Shown here piece by piece: positions 18,120 to 26,458 of a DNA stretch of 64,000 bases. Location: NCBI GenBank assembly GCA_017437005.1, contig JAFSBZ010000045.1, positions 1-64,000 of the forward strand. The letters run 5' to 3'. The DNA comes from Clostridia bacterium (GTDB lineage Bacteria > Bacillota > Clostridia > Oscillospirales > Acutalibacteraceae). How positions within the stretch are numbered: the stretch's first letter is position 1; every line of letters begins with the position of its first letter. The notes below the pieces were generated by a model. That model was not told where the DNA came from and searched no databases. It saw only the letters and a program-made list of their open reading frames with translations. The position numbers were made by a program, and so were the translations under genes.

Positions 18120-18184
18120 ACGTTTACAACCTCCTTTATCTCTAGTTTAATTTAAATATGAAAAATATTACTAATAAAAATTTA

Positions 18185-18212
18185 GGCGTGCATTAATAAT
18201 TTAACACACGCC
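18185..18212 (-). terminator. Terminator of the Ser/Thr-rich lipoprotein gene
   Basis: GGCGTG (18185-18190) pairs with CACGCC (18207-18212). TTTTTATT follows on the minus strand after a few bases. It lies directly downstream of the lipoprotein stop codon. Confidence 0.6.
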
Positions 18213-18218
18213 ACAACA

Positions 18219-18866
18219 TTAATAAACCACATTAACTTTAGTAGAACCTTTACCTACAACAAATACATGATTATACATTAAATCTTTATATTCAGTTATT
18301 GAAGCTTCAAATACAAAAACTATTATACTATTACTTTCAATATCAACATATTCAGTTGAAGCTAAAGCTGCAGTACTATTATCAGTTCCTAAACCAGATT
18401 CTACAAGATGAACTTTATCTAAATCGCCATCTATAGTAAAGTAGCCACGATAACCATAATAAGTTGTTGGTACGTCTAACTTGATAACGGGATAAGTTGG
18501 ACCAGGCTCTATAGCATCAGTAGGCTGAGAAGTGTCAACACTAGGAGTTTTATCTTCACTAGGAACATCTTCCGAAGGTGTCTCGACAGGAGTACTTGCA
18601 GAAGGAGTACTAACGACTGGAGTATCTTCAACAACGCTAGAATTATTGTCAACAACATCATTTTCAGAACTTTCAACAGTATTTTCAGTGTTGGTTGTTA
18701 CATCAGTTTCATCAGTTGAGTTAGAGCTTACTGTTTGAGTCAGTTCGCTTGTTACGGATGATAAATCATCCGAAGTTGCATTATTGCTTTTGCACCCAAC
18801 CATAAAGCACATAGCAAAACAAATTGTAATAACTAGTAAAGCACTTATAAAATTAATTATTTTCAT
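18219..18866 (-). CDS. Lipoprotein with Ser/Thr/Asp-rich stalk, unknown function
   Basis: A 215-residue protein that I do not recognise. The N-terminus is a lipoprotein signal peptide ending in the lipobox-like MVGCKS, so Cys is lipidated at about residue 25. A low-complexity stalk rich in Ser, Thr, Asp, Val and Pro follows (about residues 30-125), presumably spanning the wall. The last 85 residues form a compact region beginning YPVIKLDVPTTYYGYRG, which may be a small beta-rich domain. ATG at 18866 with GGTGGT upstream is preferred over the longer frame, which runs through an interspersed repeat. It is monocistronic. Confidence 0.65.
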   Translation of the reverse strand: MKIINFISALLVITICFAMCFMVGCKSNNATSDDLSSVTSELTQTVSSNSTDETDVTTNTENTVESSENDVVDNNSSVVEDTPVVSTPSASTPVETPSEDVPSEDKTPSVDTSQPTDAIEPGPTYPVIKLDVPTTYYGYRGYFTIDGDLDKVHLVESGLGTDNSTAALASTEYVDIESNSIIVFVFEASITEYKDLMYNHVFVVGKGSTKVNVVY

Positions 18867-18953
18867 TCTAAAACCACCATAAAGTTTAGTTGTGTAGTGC
18901 ACGTCATTTCTACCGCCACGTATCGAAACGACATCGACTTTTATCAAAAGCAT

Positions 18954-18968
18954 CCCTTTAGGCAAGGG
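18954..18968. repeat. CCCTTTAGGCAAGGG palindromic repeat fragment
   Basis: The 15-base core is shared with 32767-32783. It is a fragment of an interspersed repeat that lies in intergenic DNA and has created a false N-terminal extension of the neighbouring reading frame. Confidence 0.6.
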
Positions 18969-18992
18969 AGCCATTAATTTTAAATTATTTCT

Positions 18993-19730
18993 TCACTTGA
19001 GAATAAAATCTGCCACGGTTTTACCAAAACCGTTTTCTTCGGCTTGGGTGTCGGCTTCTACGTAGGCGCAATGGTTGCCGTGCATTAACTTATATGTAAT
19101 CTTATCGCCGTGACCGAAGTGCTTGAGTGTTGAAATAAGCAACTGCGTTTGCTCAAAGCGATTTACCATATCGTTGTCCGACACTATAATCAGCATTGGT
19201 GGGTACTCTTTATCAATACCAACGTAATATAGCGGCGCGGTTTCATCAATGATAACGCGTTTTCCGTCTATGCCGCTTTTTGTAAGCACGTTAAAGTGAG
19301 CGGTTGGTTGACCTGCATCGTGCACAAAACCCGCAATATCCATAACGTTTATATCGTGCTTGCCGAGATAATCTTTATTAAAGCAAAGCAGCTGTGACAT
19401 ATAGCCGCCCGCAGATGAGCCGCCTACATATATTCCGGTAGATTTACCGTATTTATCGATATTTTTAAATACCCAAGCAACCGATTCGGCAACGTCCTCA
19501 ATAAATTCAGGGTATTTGGCGTCTGGGTACATACGATAGTTAACACTTACTACCGCAATACCTTTGCTTACTAAATACTCGCAAAAGAATTTAACGTCTG
19601 ACTTATCCCCCGCCTGAATACCACCGCCGTGAAAATACACAAAAGTTTTAAATTCTTCACACTCGGGCAAATAAATATCCAAGCATTGTTTAGTCTCTTC
19701 ATTATAACAAATATCAAGTATCTTTTTCAT
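18993..19730 (-). CDS. Alpha/beta-hydrolase, carboxylesterase-like
   Basis: A 245-residue cytoplasmic hydrolase without a signal peptide. It has the oxyanion-hole motif YFHGGGIQAGDK (about residues 32-43), the nucleophile elbow VGGSSAGGYMS (Ser near residue 104), an acid in VSDNDMV and a C-terminal His in HGNHCAYVE. This is the BD-FAE/esterase-lipase pattern, acting on small esters; the natural substrate is unknown. ATG at 19730 is chosen for its AGAGG site. It is preceded by the terminator of the amidase gene and stands alone. Confidence 0.8.
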   Translation of the reverse strand: MKKILDICYNEETKQCLDIYLPECEEFKTFVYFHGGGIQAGDKSDVKFFCEYLVSKGIAVVSVNYRMYPDAKYPEFIEDVAESVAWVFKNIDKYGKSTGIYVGGSSAGGYMSQLLCFNKDYLGKHDINVMDIAGFVHDAGQPTAHFNVLTKSGIDGKRVIIDETAPLYYVGIDKEYPPMLIIVSDNDMVNRFEQTQLLISTLKHFGHGDKITYKLMHGNHCAYVEADTQAEENGFGKTVADFILK

Positions 19731-19800
19731 AATAATACCTCTTGAGTACATTTTTGTGTAATAATTTTATCATTATTATAGCTAATTGTAAAGAAAAAAT

Positions 19801-19841
19801 AAAAAACAATTTCTCCGTCATAGATAGAGAAACTGTTTTTT
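19801..19841 (-). terminator. Terminator of the two-component/amidase operon
   Basis: A long stem AAAAAACAATTTCTC with GAGAAACTGTTTTTT (one mismatch) has an 11-base loop and follows the amidase stop codon. T-rich arms serve both directions. Confidence 0.8.
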
Positions 19842-19845
19842 AAAT

Positions 19846-20535
19846 TTAATAATTTTTAAGCTCTATTTTTACATCCTCTAAAAATTCTTGCCATTCATCC
19901 TCATGTGTTACAAAATACTTTGGACATTCCTTGCCTGTAATATCATAGTGTCTTATGACATCTTTAGCCTTAAGACGTGAGTTATCGCACAGCCAGGCGG
20001 TAAGCTTTACAAGCGAATTATATGTAGCATTGTTAAATTCACCCGTACTGTCAGGGTGACACACCTCAATAGATATTGTATCAAGGTTGCGGTTATTGCT
20101 TGCATTTGATTTTTCATCAAGCGGCACGCACTGAATAATTTCACCATCAAGACCTACAACAAAATGCGAGCAAACCTCGGTGTCGGTTTTATTAAAATAA
20201 TCCCTGTTGTTTTGCGCGGTGGTTTGTGGATTACCTACATAGTGAATAACAATATTGTTAATTTCTATAAGCTTTACGCCTGTTCTGGCGCGACCAACAT
20301 TTATAAGCTGAACATCAACATATTCGGGAGCGTCGAGCGTTTTTGCGTTTAATTTTTTGGTAAATACACCCACGCTGAAACAGTTTTCATCACGGTTAGT
20401 TACAAAGCACATCACACCTGCCGCAACGAGTATAAGTACCAAAACAACTATTACCCATGTTCTTAGGCGCTTTTTTCGTTTCTTTTTTCTTTTTAACATA
20501 AGCCTCTCTAAATTTGACATTTCAAAATTTTGCAT
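19846..20535 (-). CDS. Membrane-anchored N-acetylmuramoyl-L-alanine amidase (Amidase_2/PGRP type)
   Basis: A 229-residue protein. A strongly basic segment (KRKKKRKKRLR, about residues 15-25) precedes one membrane helix (about 27-46), anchoring an extracellular zinc amidase domain that would cleave between muramic acid and the peptide stem. Zinc ligands are visible as the His of VIHYVGN, the His of IRHYDITG and the Cys of GKECPKYF, as in T7 lysozyme-like amidases. The start has AGGGAT upstream and lies 11 bases after the sensor kinase gene. It is therefore the third gene of a regulator-kinase-amidase operon and a probable output of that signalling system on the cell wall. Confidence 0.82.
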   Translation of the reverse strand: MQNFEMSNLERLMLKRKKKRKKRLRTWVIVVLVLILVAAGVMCFVTNRDENCFSVGVFTKKLNAKTLDAPEYVDVQLINVGRARTGVKLIEINNIVIHYVGNPQTTAQNNRDYFNKTDTEVCSHFVVGLDGEIIQCVPLDEKSNASNNRNLDTISIEVCHPDSTGEFNNATYNSLVKLTAWLCDNSRLKAKDVIRHYDITGKECPKYFVTHEDEWQEFLEDVKIELKNY

Positions 20536-20546
20536 TATTTAATCCC

Positions 20547-22487
20547 TTACTCAAGTATATCAAAAGTGATTTTAACCTTAAAGAGATCACCATCGGCGCT
20601 TACTTCAAAAATACCGTTTTGCAATTCGGTAAGGCTTTTTGCAATAGAAAGTCCCAGTCCGCTACCCTCGGTATTACGTGAACGGTCACCTCTTACAAAT
20701 CGCTCGGTCAGTTCTTCGCCAGAAATATTTATCGGCTGTTCCGAAATATTTCTAAAAGTGATTATAGCTTTTTTATTATCATTATTAAGGTCTATATATA
20801 CTCTTGTTCCGCTTAAGGCATATTTATATATATTATTAAGCAGATTGTCAAAAACTCGCCACAAACGTCTTCCATCGGCCATAATATATGTTTCTTCCTT
20901 TGAAATTGTTTGTACAACCTGCAAGCCCTTTGTTTCAAGCTTTTCGGAAAATTCGCCTACCGCTTGATCTATAAGCACGGCAAGATTGCATCTTGTAAGC
21001 TCTACCGACAGATTACCCGTTGATGCCTTTGATGCTTCAACCAAGTCTTCTATAAGCTTTTTAAGTCGGTTAGACTGGCGGTCTAAAACCTCGATATACT
21101 GATTTATTTTTTCGTTGTCGCAATCCTCTTTTTTTATAAGATCAACGTAATTTACAATAGAGGTAAGCGGTGTTTTTATATCGTGAGATACATTGGTAAT
21201 AAGCTCGGTTCTAAAACGCTCGCTTTTAATTTTATCATCAATGGCAGTTTGAAGTCCTTGATTTATATTATTAAGGCTTTCGGCAAAATCCTTAATATCG
21301 CCAAACATATACCCAGTATCAATTTTACTGTCAAGGTCACCGCTTACAATCTTTTCGCCGCCGTGTTTTACGCGCTGAAAAGCCACAGCCAAAAGTATAA
21401 TAATTATTGATGCTATTGCCCCAATAACAATAAATCCAATAATTAGATTATCATTTTCATACATATTAAAGACCATAAACACAAGCGTAAACATCCAAAA
21501 AACACCCAATACAAAAAGCGCTTTTAAAATGGTTGTGCGATTTTTATAAATATGCTTTATAATTCTGCCAAATTTTGCCAACACTTTAAAAATCAAATAC
21601 AAAAGAGTATGTTTAAATAACACGCCCGCTTTTGCTTGTGCAACAATACTTAACAAATACCAAAGTGCCGCGAAATAAAGTGAAATTAAAATAATCATTC
21701 CAACGGCTACAACCGCTACAAGTGTACTAAGCTCACCGAAAAGCCAAATTCCACCTAAGTATATGAAGAAAACAATAACGCTTAAAATATCGGCAGGAAT
21801 ATTATTAATTAGTGCCACCTGTACGCCTGCGCTGTTGGTACGATGACCTACCGAAACAAATAAGTAGCTATAAATCACAATAGACAACGCAAGTGAAATA
21901 ACACCTAAAAATATAGTGGTATATCGATTTCTGTAACCAACGTTTATGAGCTTATCCATTAAGAAAAAACGATCGGTAAACTGCATATCATACGGTATAT
22001 ATATTGTAAATTCCGCCTTTTGCGTAGTTTTGTAAACTATATTGTTTTTGGCATAAAAATAATACTGATTTGTATCATAATCATATCTAACGTCACCGTT
22101 ATCGTAAAAAATATCAGTCATTTCGCCACTTGCATAACGGGTAACAAATTCGGTTGTTGTATATGATGCAACATAGTCCTGATTTTTAAAATTTGTAATA
22201 TGCTCACCACTATACTCATTTTTAATACTATAAAGTATATTTTTATCCTCGTAATATGTTTCTACCGTTTCGTCGCTATTATCATACAATGATATCAGAT
22301 TATAAATTTCGTCCTTTGCAAGATTTCTCATTATTCCCTTTTCAAGCGTTTCGAAATCACGTGTGTAAAAATCGCTAAACAGCATAACAACACTACCTAC
22401 AAGCGATATAAGCATTGTAAAAAACACAACAAAAGACAACGTAACCGCCAATATTTTAAGCGCAGTATTGCCTATAAATTTTTTCAT
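20547..22487 (-). CDS. Multi-helix sensor histidine kinase
   Basis: A 646-residue membrane kinase. One helix (about 13-35), then an extracytoplasmic loop of about 150 residues, then a block of roughly six helices between residues 195 and 370. Cytoplasmic signalling parts follow: a HAMP-like stretch (GEKIVSGDLDSKID), the H-box TNVSHDIKTPLTSIV with His435 as phosphoacceptor, an N-box region WRVFDNLLNNIYKYA, and the ATP lid GSGLGLSIAKSL. The extra membrane block is unusual compared with two-helix kinases. It starts 5 bases after the response regulator stop, so kinase and regulator are a cognate pair. The signal is unknown. Confidence 0.9.
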   Translation of the reverse strand: MKKFIGNTALKILAVTLSFVVFFTMLISLVGSVVMLFSDFYTRDFETLEKGIMRNLAKDEIYNLISLYDNSDETVETYYEDKNILYSIKNEYSGEHITNFKNQDYVASYTTTEFVTRYASGEMTDIFYDNGDVRYDYDTNQYYFYAKNNIVYKTTQKAEFTIYIPYDMQFTDRFFLMDKLINVGYRNRYTTIFLGVISLALSIVIYSYLFVSVGHRTNSAGVQVALINNIPADILSVIVFFIYLGGIWLFGELSTLVAVVAVGMIILISLYFAALWYLLSIVAQAKAGVLFKHTLLYLIFKVLAKFGRIIKHIYKNRTTILKALFVLGVFWMFTLVFMVFNMYENDNLIIGFIVIGAIASIIIILLAVAFQRVKHGGEKIVSGDLDSKIDTGYMFGDIKDFAESLNNINQGLQTAIDDKIKSERFRTELITNVSHDIKTPLTSIVNYVDLIKKEDCDNEKINQYIEVLDRQSNRLKKLIEDLVEASKASTGNLSVELTRCNLAVLIDQAVGEFSEKLETKGLQVVQTISKEETYIMADGRRLWRVFDNLLNNIYKYALSGTRVYIDLNNDNKKAIITFRNISEQPINISGEELTERFVRGDRSRNTEGSGLGLSIAKSLTELQNGIFEVSADGDLFKVKITFDILE

Positions 22488-22492
22488 CTAAA

Positions 22493-23185
22493 TCAACCCT
22501 CAAATTTGTAACCATGCGCCCATACCACCTTGATATATCTCGGTTCGGACGGATTTATCTCGATTTTTTCTCTTAAATGACGTATATGTACGGCAATTGT
22601 ATTTTCGGCGCCAAAGGCCATTTCCTTGCGTACACTTTCATATATTTCTTTTTGCGACATTACCCTGCCCTTATTGTGCATAAGCAGTTTAAGTATTTCA
22701 TATTCAGTGGGGGTAAGCGCCACAACTTCATCATCGACAGTAACAATTTTTGAAGCATCGTTAAGTGATATTCCACCTATAGTAATGCTGTCGTCATCCG
22801 ATTTTACAACCGTGCCTCCAAGCTTTGTATACCGACGTATTTGTGAGCGAACGCGCGCGAGCATCTCAACAGGGTTAAAGGGCTTTGTTATATAGTCATC
22901 AGCGCCGACATTAAGACCGAGTATTTTATCGGTATCCTCACTTTTTGCCGTTAACAATATTACGGGCACATTACTAATTCCACGCAAGGTTACCATAGCC
23001 GTTATACCATCCATTACGGGCATCATAATATCCATAAGTATTAAGTGAATTTCGTTTGAGGATACTATATCAATCGCTTCTTTGCCGTTGTATGACGTAA
23101 ATACCCTATATCCATCCGCTTCAAGATATATCTGTAAAGCGGAAACTATATCCCGTTCATCGTCGCAAACCAAAACATTATACAT
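22493..23185 (-). CDS. OmpR/PhoB-family response regulator
   Basis: A 230-residue regulator. The receiver domain has acidic DD at residues 8-9, phosphoacceptor Asp52 in LILMDIMMPVMDG, and Lys in LLTAKSED. The C-terminal winged helix contains LTPTEYEILKLLMHNKGRVMS split by the recognition region and VHIRHLREKIE. It binds DNA as a dimer after phosphorylation. ATG at 23185 is preferred because GGAGG lies 9 bases upstream; the longer frame from 23239 would bury that site. It is the promoter-proximal gene of the operon with the kinase and the amidase. Confidence 0.92.
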   Translation of the reverse strand: MYNVLVCDDERDIVSALQIYLEADGYRVFTSYNGKEAIDIVSSNEIHLILMDIMMPVMDGITAMVTLRGISNVPVILLTAKSEDTDKILGLNVGADDYITKPFNPVEMLARVRSQIRRYTKLGGTVVKSDDDSITIGGISLNDASKIVTVDDEVVALTPTEYEILKLLMHNKGRVMSQKEIYESVRKEMAFGAENTIAVHIRHLREKIEINPSEPRYIKVVWAHGYKFEG

Positions 23186-23263
23186 TTTTCTCATCCTCCG
23201 AGAATATTTTAACAATAATATCTTTAAGATAAAAGACATTAAATTATTAAGAAATCTTTAATA

Positions 23264-23292
23264 TTGCATTTTTAAAAGTTAGGTGCTAAAAT
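23264..23292 (+). promoter_or_regulatory. Promoter of the Xer-type recombinase gene
   Basis: TTGCAT (23264-23269) and TAAAAT (23287-23292) are spaced 17 bases apart, with a short leader to the AAAGGAGG site of the gene. Confidence 0.6.
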
Positions 23293-23323
23293 GATTATAT
23301 CATTTTAAAGGAGGAGTTACAAT

Positions 23324-24307
23324 ATGAAACACGAAATTCTACTGTCCTGCCCTCCTGTTATACGCGATTTTTTAACCTATAATGAAACAATTAAGGGCAA
23401 ATCATCTCGTTCGGTTGACGAATATTATCTTGACCTGCAGACATTTTTCAGATATTTACTGCTTGTTCGTGGTAAGGTTGATGCAAAAACACCTTTTGAG
23501 CGCATAGAAATAACATCGGTCGATGCCGAACTAATAAGCACGGTTACAATATCTGACCTTTATGCGTTTATTGTGTTTTGTAAAGATGAGCGCGGTAACA
23601 ACGCTGCAACCCGCGCGCGAAAAACCTCGACTCTTCGTATATTTTTCAAATATCTTACATCGCAAATTCATTTGCTTGACACCAACCCTGCCGAGATGCT
23701 TGAATCCCCTAAGGTTAAAAATGCGCTTCCAAAGCATTTGAGTTTAGAAGATTCATTAGAATTGCTGTCGGTAGTTGACGGTCCAAACAAAGAACGTGAC
23801 TACTGTATTTTAACATTGTTTTTAAACTGCGGTATGCGTTTGTCGGAGCTGTGCGCGCTTAATCTTAGCGATATACGTGCCGACGGCACTATGCGATTGC
23901 TTGGTAAGGGCAACAAAGAACGTATAGTTTATATAAATGCTGCTTGTGACGAGGCACTCAAAGCGTATCTCGCTGTAAGGCCAAACGATGCAATAAACTT
24001 TGCCGACAGAAATGCGTTGTTTATTAGCCGAAACAAACGCCGCATAAGCAACAAAACCGTTCAACACATAGTAAAAACTTATCTTGACAAGGCAGGACTT
24101 GGAGGTCAAGGGCTTTCTACCCACAAGCTACGTCACACAGCCGCTACGCTTATGTATCAGCACGGTGACGTTGACATACGTGTACTTAAAGATATACTTG
24201 GGCATTCAAATCTTGGCACAACACAAATATACACCCACATATCCGATAATCAAATTAAAAACGCTATTGATTCCAACCCATTATCAAATGTTAAAAAGAA
24301 AAAATAA
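23324..24307 (+). CDS. Tyrosine recombinase, XerC/XerD-like
   Basis: A 327-residue site-specific recombinase. The N-terminal SAM-like DNA-binding domain (about 10-120) contains TLRIFFKYL. The catalytic domain shows Arg172 in CGMRLSELCALN, the HxxR box THKLRHTAATL, the second His in LGHSNLGTTQ and the nucleophile Tyr in IYTHI. This matches the XerC/D family that resolves chromosome dimers at dif. The length is slightly greater than XerD of about 300. It stands alone between a promoter and a terminator in chromosomal context and is about 20 kb from the ICE end, so it is not the ICE integrase. Confidence 0.85.
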   Translation: MKHEILLSCPPVIRDFLTYNETIKGKSSRSVDEYYLDLQTFFRYLLLVRGKVDAKTPFERIEITSVDAELISTVTISDLYAFIVFCKDERGNNAATRARKTSTLRIFFKYLTSQIHLLDTNPAEMLESPKVKNALPKHLSLEDSLELLSVVDGPNKERDYCILTLFLNCGMRLSELCALNLSDIRADGTMRLLGKGNKERIVYINAACDEALKAYLAVRPNDAINFADRNALFISRNKRRISNKTVQHIVKTYLDKAGLGGQGLSTHKLRHTAATLMYQHGDVDIRVLKDILGHSNLGTTQIYTHISDNQIKNAIDSNPLSNVKKKK

Positions 24308-24314
24308 TTAGCAA

Positions 24315-24350
24315 AACACCGTACCTTTCTTTAACGAAAGATACGGTGTT
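24315..24350. terminator. Terminator between xer-like gene and Asp-rich lipoprotein gene
   Basis: The stem AACACCGTA...CTTTC pairs with GAAAG...TACGGTGTT around a short loop, followed by TAAATTTT. It lies between converging genes and can serve both. Confidence 0.8.
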
Positions 24351-24365
24351 AAATTTTAAAGTATA

Positions 24366-24800
24366 TTAAAAGAATACAATCGGACCTTGATTTCCGTAAT
24401 CGGGCTTTTCCTCATCATCGGGTGTGCCGTCGTTATCATCGTCGTTGTCCTTATCGTCGGGTTTTCCGTCATTATCATCATCGGTATCCTTGTCATCGGG
24501 AGTACCGTCTTTATCGGTATCTCTATCACCCGAAATAACTTGGTCATCATCCTCAGTGAAGTTTACAGTAAAGTCTTCGGAAGATGTTTCATCGTCGGAA
24601 TTATTGGAAGATGAATTTGTATCATTTGGTATATACAAATCGCCGCTATCGTCATTAAAGTTATTCCAATATTCAGGATATGACTGAAAATCATCAGAGC
24701 CTGCGTAAATTTCATCGTCCTTACAAGCGGTGAAGACACATAATACTGACAGACAAAGCGCTAAAACAACTATAAGTCTTAATAAAGATTTTGTTTTCAT
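24366..24800 (-). CDS. Asp-rich lipoprotein with thrombospondin-type-3-like Ca2+ repeats
   Basis: A 144-residue secreted lipoprotein. The signal peptide ends in the lipobox VFTACKDD (Cys near residue 26). The C-terminal third consists of tandem acidic units of the form DxDxDGxPDDKD, the pattern of calcium-binding thrombospondin type 3 repeats. The protein is extremely acidic overall and ends in GNQGPIVFF. It is probably a calcium-dependent surface spacer or adhesin stalk. No catalytic domain is visible. At DNA level the repeats read as short imperfect tandem repeats on the minus strand. ATG at 24800 follows a weak AGGTA. Confidence 0.7.
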   Translation of the reverse strand: MKTKSLLRLIVVLALCLSVLCVFTACKDDEIYAGSDDFQSYPEYWNNFNDDSGDLYIPNDTNSSSNNSDDETSSEDFTVNFTEDDDQVISGDRDTDKDGTPDDKDTDDDNDGKPDDKDNDDDNDGTPDDEEKPDYGNQGPIVFF

Positions 24801-24872
24801 ACCTTACCTCGCAAAAACAAACATTTTTTATATAATAACATATAATATGTGTTTTTGCAAGATATTTTTATT

Positions 24873-26348
24873 CTAAAGTATTATGCACACCAAACCATTG
24901 CATCCGTCGTTAATAACGCGTTCTATCGTTTCTTGTACACGCATACGCGCGTCAACAGGCATACGTGCAAGCTTGGTATGTAGGCCCTCGTTTACAAGCT
25001 CATGCAATGACTTGCCAAAGATGTTAGAATCCCATATTTTAACCGGATCTTCCTCAAACTCGTTAAGCAAATACATCACCAAGTCTTCCGACTGCTTTTC
25101 GCTGCCAACAATTGGACTTACCTCGGTAGTAATGTTAGCCTTCATCAGATGTATAGAGGGCGCCGATGCGCGCAATCGCACGCCGTATCTTCCGCCTTGC
25201 TTCACAATTTCGGGTTCTTCAAGGCTTAATTCCTCAAGCGATGGCATTACAATACCGTATCCGGTTGCTTCTACCTCTTGCAATGCATCCTTAACACGCA
25301 TATATTGTTTCTTAATGTCAGACAATTCGGTGATTGAGTTCATAAGCTCCATTTCATCATTTATTACAAGTCCCGTCTTTTCAGCAAGCACTTTGTAAAA
25401 GAGTTCGGGAATTATATCTACCGTAATGTCAGCAATTCCCTGTCCTAAATCAATATTGTTAATCCTGCAGCCCGTTGTGTTCTCCGAATGTTTAAGGCTA
25501 TCGCCAAACAGGTTTATATCACGTATATGACATATACCTTCTGCCGATTTCATTGCTTTTATCAAATCACCTCGAAGCCAATGATTTACGGGCAAGCTGT
25601 TTATCCATCGCGGAAAATTAACATTTATCTCTTTTACAGGAAATTCATAGAGTATGCGGGATAAAATTTGTTTTATATCGCCTTGTGTCAAATCAAGACA
25701 GTTGACGGGAATTACAGGAATATGATGCTTTCGGGATATTGCTTCTGCGGTGTCTTTTGCGCTGTCACTATGTGGATCAAGGCAGTTAAGCAGTACAATA
25801 AATGGCTTTTTAATTTGTGTTAGTTCGCGTATAACACGGTCTTCGGCCTCTTCGTATTCTTCGCGCGGGATATCACTGATACTACCGTCGGTTGTAACAA
25901 CAAGACCAATTGTAGAGTGCTCTTCGATTACCTTTTGAGTGCCTATTTCTGCTGCCATATTAAACGGTATTGGCTCTTCATACCACGGTGTACTTACCAT
26001 ACGAGGTTGGTCATTTTCGATATAGCCGAGCGAGCTTGGAACTATGTAACCAACGCAATCAATAAGCCGCACATTCATATTGGCGCAATTGTCAATGCTA
26101 ATATTTATTGCTTTTTCGGGTATAAATTTTGGTTCGGTAGTCATAATTGTTCTACCTGATGAAGCCTGAGGCAGTTCGTCTTTGGCACGCTCTTTTTCAT
26201 ATTCTTCAGAAATATTAGGCATAACAAGTTGATCCATAAACTGCTTTATAAATGTGGATTTACCCGTACGCACAGGACCCACTATTCCCAGATAAATATC
26301 TCCACCCGTTCTTAAAGCAATATCCTCATATATACTTTTATTTGCCAT
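24873..26348 (-). CDS. spoIVA: Stage IV sporulation protein A (spore coat ATPase)
   Basis: A 491-residue protein that binds and hydrolyses ATP to polymerise on the outer forespore membrane, forming the base layer of the coat. The P-loop GPVRTGKS lies at residues 24-31, with DCVGYIVPSS as the Walker B/sensor region and LLNCLDPHS in the position of the nucleotide-specificity motif. The C-terminal end NDGCNGLVCIIL matches the family tail that targets the spore surface. The length is typical. GGAGG precedes the ATG. A sigma-E-like promoter lies upstream. With spoVAC it shows that the organism is or was a spore former. Confidence 0.96.
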   Translation of the reverse strand: MANKSIYEDIALRTGGDIYLGIVGPVRTGKSTFIKQFMDQLVMPNISEEYEKERAKDELPQASSGRTIMTTEPKFIPEKAINISIDNCANMNVRLIDCVGYIVPSSLGYIENDQPRMVSTPWYEEPIPFNMAAEIGTQKVIEEHSTIGLVVTTDGSISDIPREEYEEAEDRVIRELTQIKKPFIVLLNCLDPHSDSAKDTAEAISRKHHIPVIPVNCLDLTQGDIKQILSRILYEFPVKEINVNFPRWINSLPVNHWLRGDLIKAMKSAEGICHIRDINLFGDSLKHSENTTGCRINNIDLGQGIADITVDIIPELFYKVLAEKTGLVINDEMELMNSITELSDIKKQYMRVKDALQEVEATGYGIVMPSLEELSLEEPEIVKQGGRYGVRLRASAPSIHLMKANITTEVSPIVGSEKQSEDLVMYLLNEFEEDPVKIWDSNIFGKSLHELVNEGLHTKLARMPVDARMRVQETIERVINDGCNGLVCIIL

Positions 26349-26393
26349 AAAATTTTCCTCCGAAACTTTACATTCAAAATTTTTAACTGATAA

Positions 26394-26422
26394 ATACTAT
26401 GTAATCACAAGAATTTTTATGA
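26394..26422 (-). promoter_or_regulatory. Sigma-E-like promoter of spoIVA
   Basis: On the minus strand TCATAAAA (26415-26422) and CATAGTAT (26394-26401) are 13 bases apart. This resembles the mother-cell sigma-E consensus (KMATATTT, about 14, CATACAMT). spoIVA of Bacillus is known to be sigma-E dependent. The -10 match is better than the -35 match. Confidence 0.5.
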
Positions 26423-26427
26423 CAAAT

Positions 26428-26455
26428 AAAAAAACCGCAAATTGCGGCTTTTTAA
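26428..26455. terminator. Short terminator between the YitT gene and spoIVA
   Basis: CCGC and GCGG enclose AAATT and are flanked by runs of A on the left and T on the right, so the hairpin can work on either strand. It directly follows the stop of the YitT gene. Confidence 0.6.
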
Positions 26456-26458
26456 CTT

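Noticed and set aside
23324..24307. Xer-like recombinase as the integrase of the ICE
   Set aside because: It lies about 20 kb outside the element end among chromosomal genes, has its own promoter and terminator, and matches the housekeeping XerC/D pattern.
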